This document shows positions 16,519 through 26,843 of a stretch of 64,000 nt of DNA, one piece after another (the stretch's first letter is position 1; the number at the start of each line of letters is the position of its first letter). The DNA lies in assembly GCA_000010565.1 (NCBI GenBank), contig AP009389.1, positions 682,001-746,000 of the forward strand, read 5' to 3'. The translations under genes were made by a program, and so were the position numbers. Source of the stretch: Pelotomaculum thermopropionicum SI. Its GTDB lineage: Bacteria > Bacillota > Desulfotomaculia > Desulfotomaculales > Pelotomaculaceae. The notes under the pieces are model-generated. The model saw nothing but the letters and a program-made list of their open reading frames with translations. It did no database searches and was not told the DNA's origin.

Positions 16519-19500
16519 GTGAAATACGCTGACCTGATCCATTTTGAACCGGTCGAAACCATAGTGCAGTTGCGGGAAGCTGATGCCAAAAGCAGGGCCG
16601 GTGAGCTGGTAAAAACCTATGTGATCTCGGAACGGATGGCCGAGCAGATTACGGAAGTTGTCTTTCCGCAACTCCAATATGACCATCCCCAGGATAATAA
16701 GGGACTTTTGATCGTCGGCAACTACGGTACCGGCAAATCGCATTTAATGTCGGTACTATCCGCTATAGCCGAATATCCAGACCTGGCCACGGAGATACGG
16801 CATCCTGCCGTGGCTAAAAAATCTGAGGTTATCGCCGGCAAGTTCAAGGTTATCAGGACCGAGATAGGTTCCACTACGATGTCCCTCAGGAACATCATTT
16901 GTGCTGAGCTGGAAGAGCAGCTGGCTAATCTCGGGGTGCAATACCGTTTTCCTGAAGCCGATAAAGTTACCAACAACAAAGACCCTTTTATTGAGGTGAT
17001 GACCGCTTTTCAGGAAGTTTACCCGGACCACGGGCTCTTGCTGGTTGTCGATGAACTCCTGGACTACCTGCGTACGCGGAAGGACCAGGAATTAATCCTC
17101 GACCTAAACTTCCTGCGAGAAATCGGGGAGGTTTGCCGGCTCACCCGGTTTCGCTTCATGGCCGGTGTGCAGGAAGCCATTTTTGACAGCCCGCGCTTTC
17201 AGTTTGTGGCTGAAACCCTGCGCCGGGTCAAAGACCGCTTTGAGCAGATACGCATTGTCCGTGAAGACATAGCCTATGTAGTTGCTCAGCGCCTGCTGCG
17301 CAAGGATGACCGGCAGAAGGCTCTCATAAGGGAACACCTGCAGCGTTTCACCAGACTGTACGGCACCCTGGCCGAGCGCATGGACGAATTCGTCGCCCTT
17401 TTCCCCGTGCATCCGGCATACCTTGAAACTTTTGAAAGGGTCTATGTAGCCGAAAAGCGCGAGGTGCTGAAAACCATCAGTGCGGCCATGAAAAAACTCC
17501 TGGACAAAGAAGTTCCGGAAACTGCTCCCGGCCTCATCGCCTATGACTCTTACTGGCAAAACTTAAAAGACAATCCTTCTTTCCGCAGTGACCCGGACAT
17601 TCGCGAAGTGATTGAGAAGAGCCAGGTGCTGGAAAACCGTGTCCAGCAGGCTTTTACAAGGCCGCAGTATAAACCTGTGGCCTTCCGCATCATTCACGCT
17701 TTAAGCGTTCACCGGCTGACAACAGGAGATATTTACGCTCCCATAGGGGTCACGGCTCAGGAACTCCGCGACGACCTCTGCCTTTACCTGCCCTTGCCGG
17801 AAGAGGATGCCGAGTTTCTTAAAACCACTATCGAATCAATCTTGCGCGAGATCTTAAGGACGGTGAGCGGCCAGTTTATTTCTTTCAACCAGGACAACGG
17901 GCAGTACTACCTTGACCTGAAAAAAGATATTGATTTTGATTCGCTAATTGAGCAGAAAGCCGAGACACTTACCCCGAACCAGTTGGACCGCTATTATTTT
18001 AAGGCCCTGGCCCGGGCCATGGAGTGCCCCGAAGCCACGTATGTTCCCAATTTCCAGATTTGGGAGCACGAAATTGAGTGGCGCGAGAAAAAGGCTACCC
18101 GGTTAGGGTATTTATTCTTCGGCGCTCCCAACGAACGTTCTACCGCCCACCCGCCCAGGGACTTTTACCTCTACTTTCTGCAGCCCTTTGACCCGCCGGC
18201 CTTTGAAGACGAAAAAAAGCCCGATGAGGTGTTTTTCCGGCTGGTGCAGCGCGACGAGGACTTTGACCGTGCCCTGAAGCTCTTCGCCAGCGCCAGCGAG
18301 ATGGCCAGCACGGCTTCGAAAGGAACGCGGCAGGTTTATGAAAATAAGGCTAACGATCAGCTAAAAAAGATAGTCGAATGGCTGCGGAACAACATCGCCA
18401 CTGCTTATGAAGTTACCTACCGGGGAGCAACCAAAAAATTCGTCGAGTGGGTTAAACACAGTGCCAATCCCCATGCCTCGGTTCGGGATCTGGTGAACCT
18501 GGTGGGTTCCTCATGTCTAGCTCCTTACTTCCGGGAACTGGCGCCCGAATACCCGATCTTCGCCATTCTGGTTACCATAAAGAACCGGCCTCAGGCTGCC
18601 CAGGAGGCGATAAAGTGGATCCTCGGCAGCATAAGGACCAGGCCGGGGGCAGCCGTCCTCGATGCCCTGGAGCTTCTGGACGGAGATAAGTTAAGGCCGC
18701 AAAATTCCCGTTATGCCAAACACATCCTGGGACAGCTGGACAAAAAGGGGCCGGGTCAGGTCCTCAACCGGGGTGAAATAATTGCCGATTTTCGCGGTGT
18801 AGAGTTCGAGCCCCGTTTCAGACTGGAGCCGGAGTGGGTGGTCGTCATCCTGGCGAGCTTGATCTACAGCGGCGATGTTACTTTAAGCATGCCGGGGAAG
18901 AAGATAGATGCTTCCAACCTGGAGGAGCTGGGCAAAGTTCCCCTGGAGGAACTTATCAAGTTCAAACACATCGAGCGTCCCAAGGATCTCCCCCTCGGTC
19001 CCCTGCAGGCTCTGTTTGAATTCTTGGGGCTGCCGCCCGGGCTCATCGTCAATCAATCTACTCGTGAAGAAGGGGTAAGGCAGCTTCAGGAAGCAGTGGA
19101 TAAGCTCCTGGAACGCACCGCCCAGGCCCAGCAGGCGATCCAGCAAGAGTTATCCTTATGGGGTATTTCTCTATTCGATCAGAAGAAGAAAACCGGTTTA
19201 AGGGATGAATTGGCCAGTTTCAAAGGGTTTCTGGAGTCACTCCGGGTTTTTAACACCCCCGGTAAGTTGAAAAACTTCCGCTACTCCGAGCGGGATATAA
19301 ATAAGCAGAAGGCGTACCTTGCCACCCTGAAGAGGGTTGAAGAACTGGCCGGCCTGGCCAAGGAGATTATGCCTCTGCTCTCCTACCTCAGTACCGCCGA
19401 AGCCGTGCTTCCTGCGGATGCCGGTTGGACGACAAAAGCCCGGGAGCGGCGTGAAGAGCTTAAAGGAAAACTATCCGGCCTGGACGAAGCATCCGTCCCT

Positions 19501-20199
19501 GACCTTCGCCGGGAGCTCGTGCAGGTGCTCTTAGAGCTCAAGAATTCTTACATTGAGGCTTACCTTGAGGCCCATACCAAAGCCAGGTTAAATGCGTCTT
19601 TGGACCAGAAGAAATCCGGGCTTCTCAAAGATGAGCGGTTGAGCAAACTCAGCAGGCTGGCCGGTATCGAGTTGATGCCCCGGGCCCAGCTTACTGACTT
19701 CCAAAACCGTCTGGCGGAGCTGAAAACGTGCTTCAGCCTCACCAGAGAAAATTTGGGAAAAACGCCCATCTGTCCTCACTGCAACTATCGTCCGGCACAG
19801 GAGCAGATTAAGCTTTCGGCTGAAGCGGCGCTCAGGCAGCTGGAGGAAGACCTGGAAAGGCTGTACCAGGACTGGGAAAAGACACTGGTCGCCAACCTGG
19901 AAGACCCGACGGTGAAGGAAAACATCTATCTTTTGAAGCCGGAGCAGCAGAAAGCGCTGGAGCAGGTGATCAAAGAACAGCAGCTGCCATATACGGTGGA
20001 CGCATCGTTTGTAAAGGCCGTTCAGGAAGCTCTCTCCGGCATGGAAAAGGTTTCGGTTACCGCAGCCGACTTAAAGAAAGCTTTGGCTCAAGGTGGAACG
20101 CCCTGCACAGTCTCTGAGTTAAAGCAGCGCTTCGAGGATTATATCCAGTCTCTCACGCGCGGCAGGGATCCGCAGAAGGTGAGAATCGTTCTGGAATAG
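16519..20199 (+). CDS. brxC: BrxC-like large ATPase of type 3 BREX (DUF6079 family)
   Basis: 1226 residues. Walker A GNYGTGKS at residues 67-74, Walker B LLVVDELLDY near 174-184, and a sensor-like FMAGVQEAIF near 213. The C-terminal third is coiled-coil rich and ends with a CPHC pair near residue 1085. Length and order fit BrxC/PglY proteins of BREX, which are required for phage exclusion in characterised systems. GTG start at 16519 with GGTGGGG upstream. In canonical type 3 operons pglXI would follow directly; here a six-gene CRISPR effector module intervenes, beginning 43 bases after this stop. Confidence 0.87.
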   Translation: MKYADLIHFEPVETIVQLREADAKSRAGELVKTYVISERMAEQITEVVFPQLQYDHPQDNKGLLIVGNYGTGKSHLMSVLSAIAEYPDLATEIRHPAVAKKSEVIAGKFKVIRTEIGSTTMSLRNIICAELEEQLANLGVQYRFPEADKVTNNKDPFIEVMTAFQEVYPDHGLLLVVDELLDYLRTRKDQELILDLNFLREIGEVCRLTRFRFMAGVQEAIFDSPRFQFVAETLRRVKDRFEQIRIVREDIAYVVAQRLLRKDDRQKALIREHLQRFTRLYGTLAERMDEFVALFPVHPAYLETFERVYVAEKREVLKTISAAMKKLLDKEVPETAPGLIAYDSYWQNLKDNPSFRSDPDIREVIEKSQVLENRVQQAFTRPQYKPVAFRIIHALSVHRLTTGDIYAPIGVTAQELRDDLCLYLPLPEEDAEFLKTTIESILREILRTVSGQFISFNQDNGQYYLDLKKDIDFDSLIEQKAETLTPNQLDRYYFKALARAMECPEATYVPNFQIWEHEIEWREKKATRLGYLFFGAPNERSTAHPPRDFYLYFLQPFDPPAFEDEKKPDEVFFRLVQRDEDFDRALKLFASASEMASTASKGTRQVYENKANDQLKKIVEWLRNNIATAYEVTYRGATKKFVEWVKHSANPHASVRDLVNLVGSSCLAPYFRELAPEYPIFAILVTIKNRPQAAQEAIKWILGSIRTRPGAAVLDALELLDGDKLRPQNSRYAKHILGQLDKKGPGQVLNRGEIIADFRGVEFEPRFRLEPEWVVVILASLIYSGDVTLSMPGKKIDASNLEELGKVPLEELIKFKHIERPKDLPLGPLQALFEFLGLPPGLIVNQSTREEGVRQLQEAVDKLLERTAQAQQAIQQELSLWGISLFDQKKKTGLRDELASFKGFLESLRVFNTPGKLKNFRYSERDINKQKAYLATLKRVEELAGLAKEIMPLLSYLSTAEAVLPADAGWTTKARERREELKGKLSGLDEASVPDLRRELVQVLLELKNSYIEAYLEAHTKARLNASLDQKKSGLLKDERLSKLSRLAGIELMPRAQLTDFQNRLAELKTCFSLTRENLGKTPICPHCNYRPAQEQIKLSAEAALRQLEEDLERLYQDWEKTLVANLEDPTVKENIYLLKPEQQKALEQVIKEQQLPYTVDASFVKAVQEALSGMEKVSVTAADLKKALAQGGTPCTVSELKQRFEDYIQSLTRGRDPQKVRIVLE

Positions 20200-20242
20200 A
20201 GGAAAAAACTGACCATTAATTTGTCAAGTGGAGGGCATACGT

Positions 20243-21280
20243 ATGGAAGTGGAAGTTAAAACCCTGACTCCTCTTTGGACCGGCGGTGCAAAAAGCGGTG
20301 CAGTTGACCGGGTACATGAAACAGGTATCATTGGCAGTTTGCGCTGGTGGTTTGAAGCTATGGTACGCGGGATGGGAGGTAACGCATGTAGCCCAGAGCA
20401 AGCGGAGCAAAAATGTATCTATGATCCTGAAAAGCCTAACAAGGGAATTTGCCATGTATGCGAGATTTTTGGTGCCACTGGTTGGCGGCGTCGCTTTCAA
20501 CTTATGGTTAACGATTATACTGAGCCTGACCATTCAATCACAAAAGTAATGCTAGAAAATTGTCGGTACATTGACAGTAAAGGCAGGACAAGAGTACCCA
20601 CTTGGTACTTTCCTGGTCGCCTCGATGACAAACCGCGGATTGGTAGCCTAACCCTTCGGATTCGTCAAACGGCACCAGATTTCCAAACGGCAATCATTGG
20701 CGGTTTACTCCAGTTTATGGCCGACTGGGTAGCCATAGGAGCGAGAGCGCAATTGGGGTTTGGAGTTTTTGAGTTGCCAAACGGTCGGCTCGATACTAGA
20801 CCCCTCTACGAACGACTAATTGCGAACGCCGGAAATTGTACCTATACCAGGCTACCCTCATTGCAGAACATTTTCTTGGCTCGCATTTGGCTGGAAAACG
20901 CTACAGTGCAGGATACCTTTAATCTTAAATACGATATCCGTCAGCTTTTCTCGGGGCAACAAAATAAGTCTTTGCGACATTTCATCATGGGTACGATCAA
21001 AGGCGAGCGGTTAGTCGCCAAGGTCAAAATATCCCGTCCTTATGGTAATGGTCTGATACGTGTGTGGGGCTGGATTCCGAAAGAGGCTGGTGTCTATAAG
21101 AATGGCTGGAACCGAGAAAAGGTTGTAGACGCGATTTACCAGTACCTGAGGAAGAATTATACTCTGGAGGTTTGGCGAGAAATGGATTCTCCGAGGGATA
21201 CTGTTACTCCCAATATTAGTAGTGCCCAGGCATTTTTGCGGAGCATATTGGGGCTGAGGGAGGAAGATTATGAAGCGTGA
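20243..21280 (+). CDS. cmr1: Cmr1-like RAMP protein (type III effector subunit)
   Basis: 345 residues from ATG 20243, which sits 7 bases after GTGGAGGG. Cmr1 features: an N-terminal VEVKTLTPLWTGGA strand, IGSLRWWFEAMVRG, a Cys-containing insertion (CHVCEIFGATGWRR) and the glycine-rich loop IGARAQLGFGVFEL. In Cmr-type complexes Cmr1 caps the target-3'-side of the complex. First gene of the module embedded in the BREX operon; overlaps the next gene by 11 bases. Confidence 0.87.
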   Translation: MEVEVKTLTPLWTGGAKSGAVDRVHETGIIGSLRWWFEAMVRGMGGNACSPEQAEQKCIYDPEKPNKGICHVCEIFGATGWRRRFQLMVNDYTEPDHSITKVMLENCRYIDSKGRTRVPTWYFPGRLDDKPRIGSLTLRIRQTAPDFQTAIIGGLLQFMADWVAIGARAQLGFGVFELPNGRLDTRPLYERLIANAGNCTYTRLPSLQNIFLARIWLENATVQDTFNLKYDIRQLFSGQQNKSLRHFIMGTIKGERLVAKVKISRPYGNGLIRVWGWIPKEAGVYKNGWNREKVVDAIYQYLRKNYTLEVWREMDSPRDTVTPNISSAQAFLRSILGLREEDYEA

Positions 21281-22364
21281 TTATTACGTCTTACAGTGGA
21301 AAAAGTTGAACAGCAATATGAGCGCTCTAGAGCAGGCTATTATTGCGCTCGAAGAGGCCAAAAAACGGGACAGCAATGAATACAAGCGATTGGCTATAAA
21401 GATTATTCAGATAGTTGGGCACCCCCATCTAGCCTACTTGTGGTTTGCGGCTATTAAAGCCAAAGTTGCTAACGCAATACGTGAAGCCTGGCAAGAAGTA
21501 TTGCCCGACACTATAAAGGCCATTCCGGATGTTTTCGGATTCGTTCCGGATGTTGAGGACGAGGAGAAATTCATCTTTTTACCGCTGTATAGCTTCGCCT
21601 TAAAGATTCCTTTCCAATTGGAAAAGCCTTATATGAGCAGGGATGACGTTGATTTTTACCTCCTCGATAGCCCGCTACGCAAAGAAAAAATTTTCAAAGT
21701 GCCCACGGTAGCCTCCACAAGCTGGAAGGGCGCGCTGCGAGCAGCACTTTGGCAGTTAGGTTATGAAGAAGATAACGAGGTTATCATCCGCCTGCTGGGA
21801 AATTCGCGCGAAAGCGACGAAAAACAGGCCGGCCGCTTGTACTTTTACCCTACCTTTTTTGACAAAATCAGCTTCGAAGTTATCAATCCACATCACCATG
21901 AAACAGGTGTGGGACAGGGACCAATCTTGATGGAGTGTGTGCCGCGGGGAGCCGCTGGTATCCTCCAGATCCTTTATGTGCCTTTTGGGCGTCCGGATCA
22001 AAACGAGCGGGAGTGTCGTGCCGAAGTTGCCGGTGACCTGGAGGTACTGGTTAAGGGTGTACACGCCATGCTTACTACTTGCGGTTTTGGGGCCAAAACG
22101 AGCAGTGGTTTTGGCACGGTCAAAGACCAGTTGAACGACAGGGGGGCATTAATTCTTCGGGCAAAAACGACTGATGCAGATGTTCCGCCTGCTGAAGATT
22201 CACCGCCCTCCTCAGAAGTCAATCATCTGGAGTCTAAGCCTGAGGAAATCCCCCAATTAACCGGGAAACCACACGTTTCAAAGTGGACCTTCAGCACCCT
22301 GGGCGAACTATGCCAGGTGGCCCGGCAGGTAGCAGCCAAACTGCGGGAAGGAGGCCTAAGATGA
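21270..22364 (+). CDS. cmr6: Cmr6-like RAMP protein
   Basis: 364 residues. An N-terminal helical region of about 90 residues (HPHLAYLWFAAIKAKVANAI) precedes the RAMP fold with KVPTVASTSWKGALRAALW, then PHHHETGVGQGPILMECVPRG and the Gly-rich loop TTCGFGAKTSSGFGTV. These match Cmr6. The last 60 residues are low-complexity and charged. GGGAGGAAG precedes the ATG; the stop overlaps the csx11 start (ATGA). Cmr6 lies at the distal end of Cmr-type effector complexes. Confidence 0.8.
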   Translation: MKRDYYVLQWKKLNSNMSALEQAIIALEEAKKRDSNEYKRLAIKIIQIVGHPHLAYLWFAAIKAKVANAIREAWQEVLPDTIKAIPDVFGFVPDVEDEEKFIFLPLYSFALKIPFQLEKPYMSRDDVDFYLLDSPLRKEKIFKVPTVASTSWKGALRAALWQLGYEEDNEVIIRLLGNSRESDEKQAGRLYFYPTFFDKISFEVINPHHHETGVGQGPILMECVPRGAAGILQILYVPFGRPDQNERECRAEVAGDLEVLVKGVHAMLTTCGFGAKTSSGFGTVKDQLNDRGALILRAKTTDADVPPAEDSPPSSEVNHLESKPEEIPQLTGKPHVSKWTFSTLGELCQVARQVAAKLREGGLR

Positions 22365-25237
22365 ATAGTTCTTTTTGGCGACCGGATACCAACCAGAAAC
22401 GTGCCATTTTATTTATGGAAGCACTGGGGTTAATCCACGATTTGGGCAAGCTGAGCGATACCTTTTTGCAAAGTCAGGAGCCAAACTCAACATTAGAATA
22501 TATACATAACCTCCTGGTCGATCCACGTCAGATTGATATTTATAAAAACCATAGGCCAATACCAAACAATAAGGCTAGCAGTATGATTGCGGAGTGGTTA
22601 AGGGATGCCGGAGGCAAACCTGCCGCTTTTCAAGAACGCCCTGACCTGACATCTCTTCTCTTGAACCTTCAATTTGACGATTGGACCGGCACAAAATATT
22701 GTCTGGCCGAATTAATGCCTCTGGTTGCAAGACCGGCTCTAGCAAGGAAAACTCCTTCTTCAGAATGGGGCAAGGTTCTTGGTAAGGAAATGACACCGGG
22801 TTTGTTGATTGGCTATTTACACGGTGTTGCCCATTTTGAAAAACAGGGCGATCCAGATGATAAGAATAAGCAACCTTATTCGGCCGTTTTCCGGGCCACC
22901 CCTTTTGGCCTGGAAGACCGGATTGAAACGGGGAAAAATGAGCTAACAACTACGCTTAAATATTTACCCCTGAGCAATATCGAGCCAATCACCTCTAATC
23001 AGCGCCGTGATTGGCTGCGAGCAATGGAAGAAAACATGAAGCGTGGCCTAGCCGATACCCGGCGACCCCACAATGAAGTTTCGCTGTGGGATTGGGGCTA
23101 TATGACCGCTACTCTGGCCAAAGCTGCCGCGGCGTGGATATTTAAAAATGGCTGGCCTCGAGATAATGATCTAGGGAAAATCCCGTACCGAACACTGTGC
23201 ATCACCCTCAACAGACTGGTGCTTTATTCCCGCTGTGACAAAATAGGTGATCTACTGGGCGTGCGCCAGGTACTTGATGAAGCTTACCGAAAGGTCCAAA
23301 GACTCTTAGAGGAAGAATATGCCCTGGCCAACCGCTTTTACCGTGATGAGACGGGAGAATATTATCTTTTCCCTGACCTGGGATACAGCAACGAAGAGAT
23401 GATTGCCCTGCGCGAGGCGATTCAGGCCCAGTTTCCGCCTGATTTACGACCGCAGGTTCACCTGGGTGAACCGGTTACGGCAGGCCAGCTGGATGATAGT
23501 AACCCGTCAGCAGTGAGAAAGCTGGTGGCCGAACCACGAGGCCAGTCAATGCAGGAACATACTATGCGGGCTGGGAATAATCTCTGCCTTTTCGAATGGG
23601 AATGGGGTAACGGGCGACCGGAAAATGCTGAAATCTGTAGTGCCTGCGGAGTTTACCCGATAGGCTACCCTCGTGAGGGTTCGAGTCACGACCTGGAACG
23701 GAGCCTAAGTTACTGGGCTACACAGGCTGAAGCTCAGCGGCTTCAGGTGTGCCGTGTCTGTCTTGACCGACGCCGGCGCCGGGCTGAGGATTGGGCGAAG
23801 AATAATTTCCAAGGCACCATCTGGATCGATGAGGTGGCTGATGACAACGGTCTGGTGGCCTTATTTGTCGGTAAATTCGGGTTGGAAGGATGGCTGGATG
23901 GTTCGCTTGTCTCCACCATAAAAGTAACTCACAACGAAGTTAAATATCCCTCGCCCGCCAGGCTGTACCGCATCGTCGAAACATGCCGCTCTTTCTGGCA
24001 GCAGGTTACCGATGACTTGACGCGCAAAACCGTCGGGCAGCGGCCGTTCCGCCTGGCTCTTTATCCAGCGACTAATGAAGTGTCAAAATTAGGTAATTTT
24101 CATGCTTACGAACTGAAGGCGGACAGCATTGCTCTAAGCGTGATCTGGGATAAATCCCACAGACGCTTCCTTACCATCGAAAATCTAACGTATCTTGCCA
24201 GCCGCTGCCGTATACCTGAAGATGCTCTTATGGACAAACTCCGTGGCAACAATCTGCATGTTGTCGAGCCTTCCGAATTCTTAAGTCCAGCCCGGACCTC
24301 GGCGAAAGTTCGGGTTGAACGCGTGGATAAACTCAATGGATATACGCCGACCATTCCCCTCCTAGCTGAACCCAGCGTGTATATGGCGATGGTGCCGGCT
24401 GTCAAAGCCTTGGAGCTGGCTCGGAATGTAAAACGCAAGTACGAAGAAGAGATGGGCCGGGTACGCGACCGGCTGCCCATCTACCTTGGTCTTGTTTTCT
24501 TCCGACGCCACACGCCGCTTCGGGCTGTACTGGAGGCCGGGCGGGCCATGTTGAACATGGATGGTGGAGACAAGTGGGAAGGGTGGCGGCTGGTGGATAA
24601 AAACCTTAATAATGGTGTATGTGAGCTCGCCTTTGATAATGGAATTACATGGAAAGTACCGACAGTGGCGGGAGACGGCCAAACAAGAGACGAATGGTAT
24701 CCAAGAATGTATGAAGGTGACAGCCGAGATAGCAAAAAGGTGAAACATGTCAATGATTTACGGGTGAGGAACCCCCAAATACCACCAGACAAAGGCTGGA
24801 AAGTCTGGGTCAAACCCAGCCGGTTTGATTTTGAGTTCCTGGACACCAACAGCCGCCGTTTTGAGATCTACTATGACCAGAATGGCCGGCGCCCGCGCCG
24901 CACCCGCCCCTTCTACTTGGAGGATCTGGACCGTTTGGATACTCTCTGGACCCTACTGAAATTGAAATTGCCGGCTAAAGCTCAACGTTACCAGGTTATC
25001 CGTACCATTGAGGATACCCGGCAAAAGTGGTATGGACGGGATAGAGAAGAAGATTCCTGGCACGACCCGGTATTCCAGCAGTTTGTAGCCGATACCCTCG
25101 CTCAAGCGGCGTGGCCTAAGACGTGGAAATGGACCGAGATCGAACAGGACCCGCAGAAAAAACAACTCATTGAGGCTGGCGTTAAAGGCGAATTGGCCGA
25201 CCTGGCCGAATTGTATATGGAAATTTTAAAGGAATAA
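22361..25237 (+). CDS. csx11: Csx11-like divergent Cas10, large subunit of a type III-C-like effector
   Basis: 958 residues from ATG 22361. An HD-like motif (GLIHDLGKLSD, His26-Asp27) is N-terminal. A zinc finger follows near residue 425-465 (CSACGVYPIG ... CRVCLDRRR), then a Cas10-type palm remnant (WIDEVADDNGLVALFVGKF). No GGDD cyclase motif is visible in the expected second palm region, while LPIYLGLVFFRRHTPLRAVLEAGRAML-like sequence (core GLVFFRRHTPLRAVLEAGR) fits Csx11. Loss of the cyclase motif is the mark of subtype III-C. DNase activity by the HD domain remains possible; cyclic oligoadenylate synthesis is not expected. Confidence 0.78.
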   Translation: MNSSFWRPDTNQKRAILFMEALGLIHDLGKLSDTFLQSQEPNSTLEYIHNLLVDPRQIDIYKNHRPIPNNKASSMIAEWLRDAGGKPAAFQERPDLTSLLLNLQFDDWTGTKYCLAELMPLVARPALARKTPSSEWGKVLGKEMTPGLLIGYLHGVAHFEKQGDPDDKNKQPYSAVFRATPFGLEDRIETGKNELTTTLKYLPLSNIEPITSNQRRDWLRAMEENMKRGLADTRRPHNEVSLWDWGYMTATLAKAAAAWIFKNGWPRDNDLGKIPYRTLCITLNRLVLYSRCDKIGDLLGVRQVLDEAYRKVQRLLEEEYALANRFYRDETGEYYLFPDLGYSNEEMIALREAIQAQFPPDLRPQVHLGEPVTAGQLDDSNPSAVRKLVAEPRGQSMQEHTMRAGNNLCLFEWEWGNGRPENAEICSACGVYPIGYPREGSSHDLERSLSYWATQAEAQRLQVCRVCLDRRRRRAEDWAKNNFQGTIWIDEVADDNGLVALFVGKFGLEGWLDGSLVSTIKVTHNEVKYPSPARLYRIVETCRSFWQQVTDDLTRKTVGQRPFRLALYPATNEVSKLGNFHAYELKADSIALSVIWDKSHRRFLTIENLTYLASRCRIPEDALMDKLRGNNLHVVEPSEFLSPARTSAKVRVERVDKLNGYTPTIPLLAEPSVYMAMVPAVKALELARNVKRKYEEEMGRVRDRLPIYLGLVFFRRHTPLRAVLEAGRAMLNMDGGDKWEGWRLVDKNLNNGVCELAFDNGITWKVPTVAGDGQTRDEWYPRMYEGDSRDSKKVKHVNDLRVRNPQIPPDKGWKVWVKPSRFDFEFLDTNSRRFEIYYDQNGRRPRRTRPFYLEDLDRLDTLWTLLKLKLPAKAQRYQVIRTIEDTRQKWYGRDREEDSWHDPVFQQFVADTLAQAAWPKTWKWTEIEQDPQKKQLIEAGVKGELADLAELYMEILKE

Positions 25238-25254
25238 AGACGTGCTATGAAAAG

Positions 25255-26790
25255 TCAATAGGCTAAAAGAGATCTTTGACAATCACATAAGAATCCTGTG
25301 AATCCTGGCAAAAAATTACTTTCTAGGTGGGGACCACTGGTAATTGGGATCGTATGGCCGGTTTTCTTTCCAAAGAGCGTAGATCAAATGCACAAGTCTT
25401 CTGGCAACAGCCCCGGTAGCAACGCTTGAATGCTTTCCCTGGCTGCATTTTAGCTCGTAGTATTCCTTCAATTCCTGGTTGAAGCGCCGGGCTAAAACGG
25501 CAGACAGCCACAAGCTGTTCCTCAGCATAGGGGAGCCGCGTTTGGACATCCGGTTGCGGGTACCCTCAAACAGCCCAGAGACCCTGACAGAAGCATCCAA
25601 CCCGGCATAGGCCACCAGGGCCCGGGCGTTTGGGAAGCGAGAAACATCGCCTATCTCACCGATAATTGCGGCAGCCAGGACGGGACCAATACCGGGGATG
25701 GTTTCAATAACGTGGCGGTAGGGAGTATCCCTGTCAGGACGGAGTTCCTCCATGACCTCGTTAATTGCCTCCTCGATAACCTTTACCTGCTCTTCAATGA
25801 ATTCGATTTGTTCGAGCAGTAAACGCAGCTGGAGAGCAAAAGCGTCCAGGGCCAGGGTAATGCCAAAAGTACCTTTGGCCAGAGACTGGATCTTTTTGGC
25901 CCTTTCCTCACCGAAGCGGCCGCGGGAATGCTCTTTTAAGAAAGCGGCCAACTCGGAAAGGTCCACTGTAGCTAGTTCTTCTGGTTCGGGGTAAGACTTG
26001 AGCAACTCCCTGGAGGTCCGGATAAAGACATCTGAGAAACAGCCGGGGTATTCCGGAAAGATCCGGTCGAGGATACCGAGTACCCTGTTTTTGAGTCCGC
26101 CGACTTGGCGAACGAACTCAAAGCGCAGCCGGGAGAGAGTCTGCAGCTTGAGGACCGTCTCAGATGGGAGCTTGGTTGTAGGGGTGCGACCTAATCGCAG
26201 CAAATCGGCAAGGAGCAGGGCATCCTTCTGGTCGGTCTTGGCCTTGCGCACATAGAGGTTGCGCAGGGCATCCGACTGGATGGGGTTGATGACATGGAGC
26301 TGGAATCCCAGTTCACTTAGGTGGCAGTAAATGGGGAGCCAGTAATGTCGGTAGCCTCCAGGCAGAACTTAACGCTGTCAGGCTCAATATCCAGCCTTTC
26401 CAGCGCCTGCAGGAACTTGTTCATTCCCTTCTGGTTGTTGTCTATGTGCATCTGCAGCACGACATTACCGGCATCATCAAGAAGGCACACCTCGTGGCGG
26501 TACTTTGCCACATCAATGCCACCGTAAAACATTTTGCATCCTCACCTTCATTAGAATTTAGGCAGGGTTCCCGCAACCCTTACGAGCCACTCAACCTTGC
26601 GCGTAACTCGCAACATGCAGAAAGCTGCATTCACAACGTGCTCATTCGAGTCCTCTCGTATGGGTGGGGCTTCACTCTTTATTTCAGGACAGCTAAAGCT
26701 TCCCAAGGAGGTTGTCGAAGCCCCCTGCCTCTACGAGAATATTTATCCAAGCTGCCCCAGGATTCCTATGTGATTGTCAAAGATCGAGTC
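25255..26790 (-). mobile_element. IS110-family element between csx11 and cmr4
   Basis: A transposase of the DEDD/Ser type on the minus strand (25316-26532) lies between inverted copies of a 28-base sequence (GATCTTTGACAATCACAT core) at 25271-25298 and 26756-26783. About 225 bases between the transposase start and the upstream repeat are non-coding (26533-26755), the place where IS110 elements specify their guide (bridge) RNA. Exact ends are not determined since these elements make no target duplications. Inserted in an otherwise tightly packed operon. Confidence 0.8.
25316..26532 (-). pseudogene. IS110 transposase, one-base deletion
   Basis: The N-terminal part (26532 down to about 26350: GGIDVAKYRHEV with the first catalytic Asp, CLEAT) and the rest (about 26350 to 25316: NPIQSDALRN, RKAKTDQKDALLLA, IPGIGPVLAAAIIGEIGD, ARALVAYAGLD, then the Ser domain) are in different frames. 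At about 26350 the codons read GCT ACC GAC ATT where a single extra G would restore EAT-GHYWLPIY. The element therefore cannot move on its own unless this is a sequencing error. Confidence 0.85.
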
Positions 26791-26843
26791 TGTTGGCTTG
26801 GAGCTTGTTAATTTAACTCTATAGTACAAGGAGGTAAAGAGAA

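Noticed and set aside
20228-20242. GTG at 20228 as the start of cmr1
   Set aside because: GTGGAGGG is better read as the ribosome site for ATG 20243, at normal spacing and in agreement with Cmr1 N-termini.
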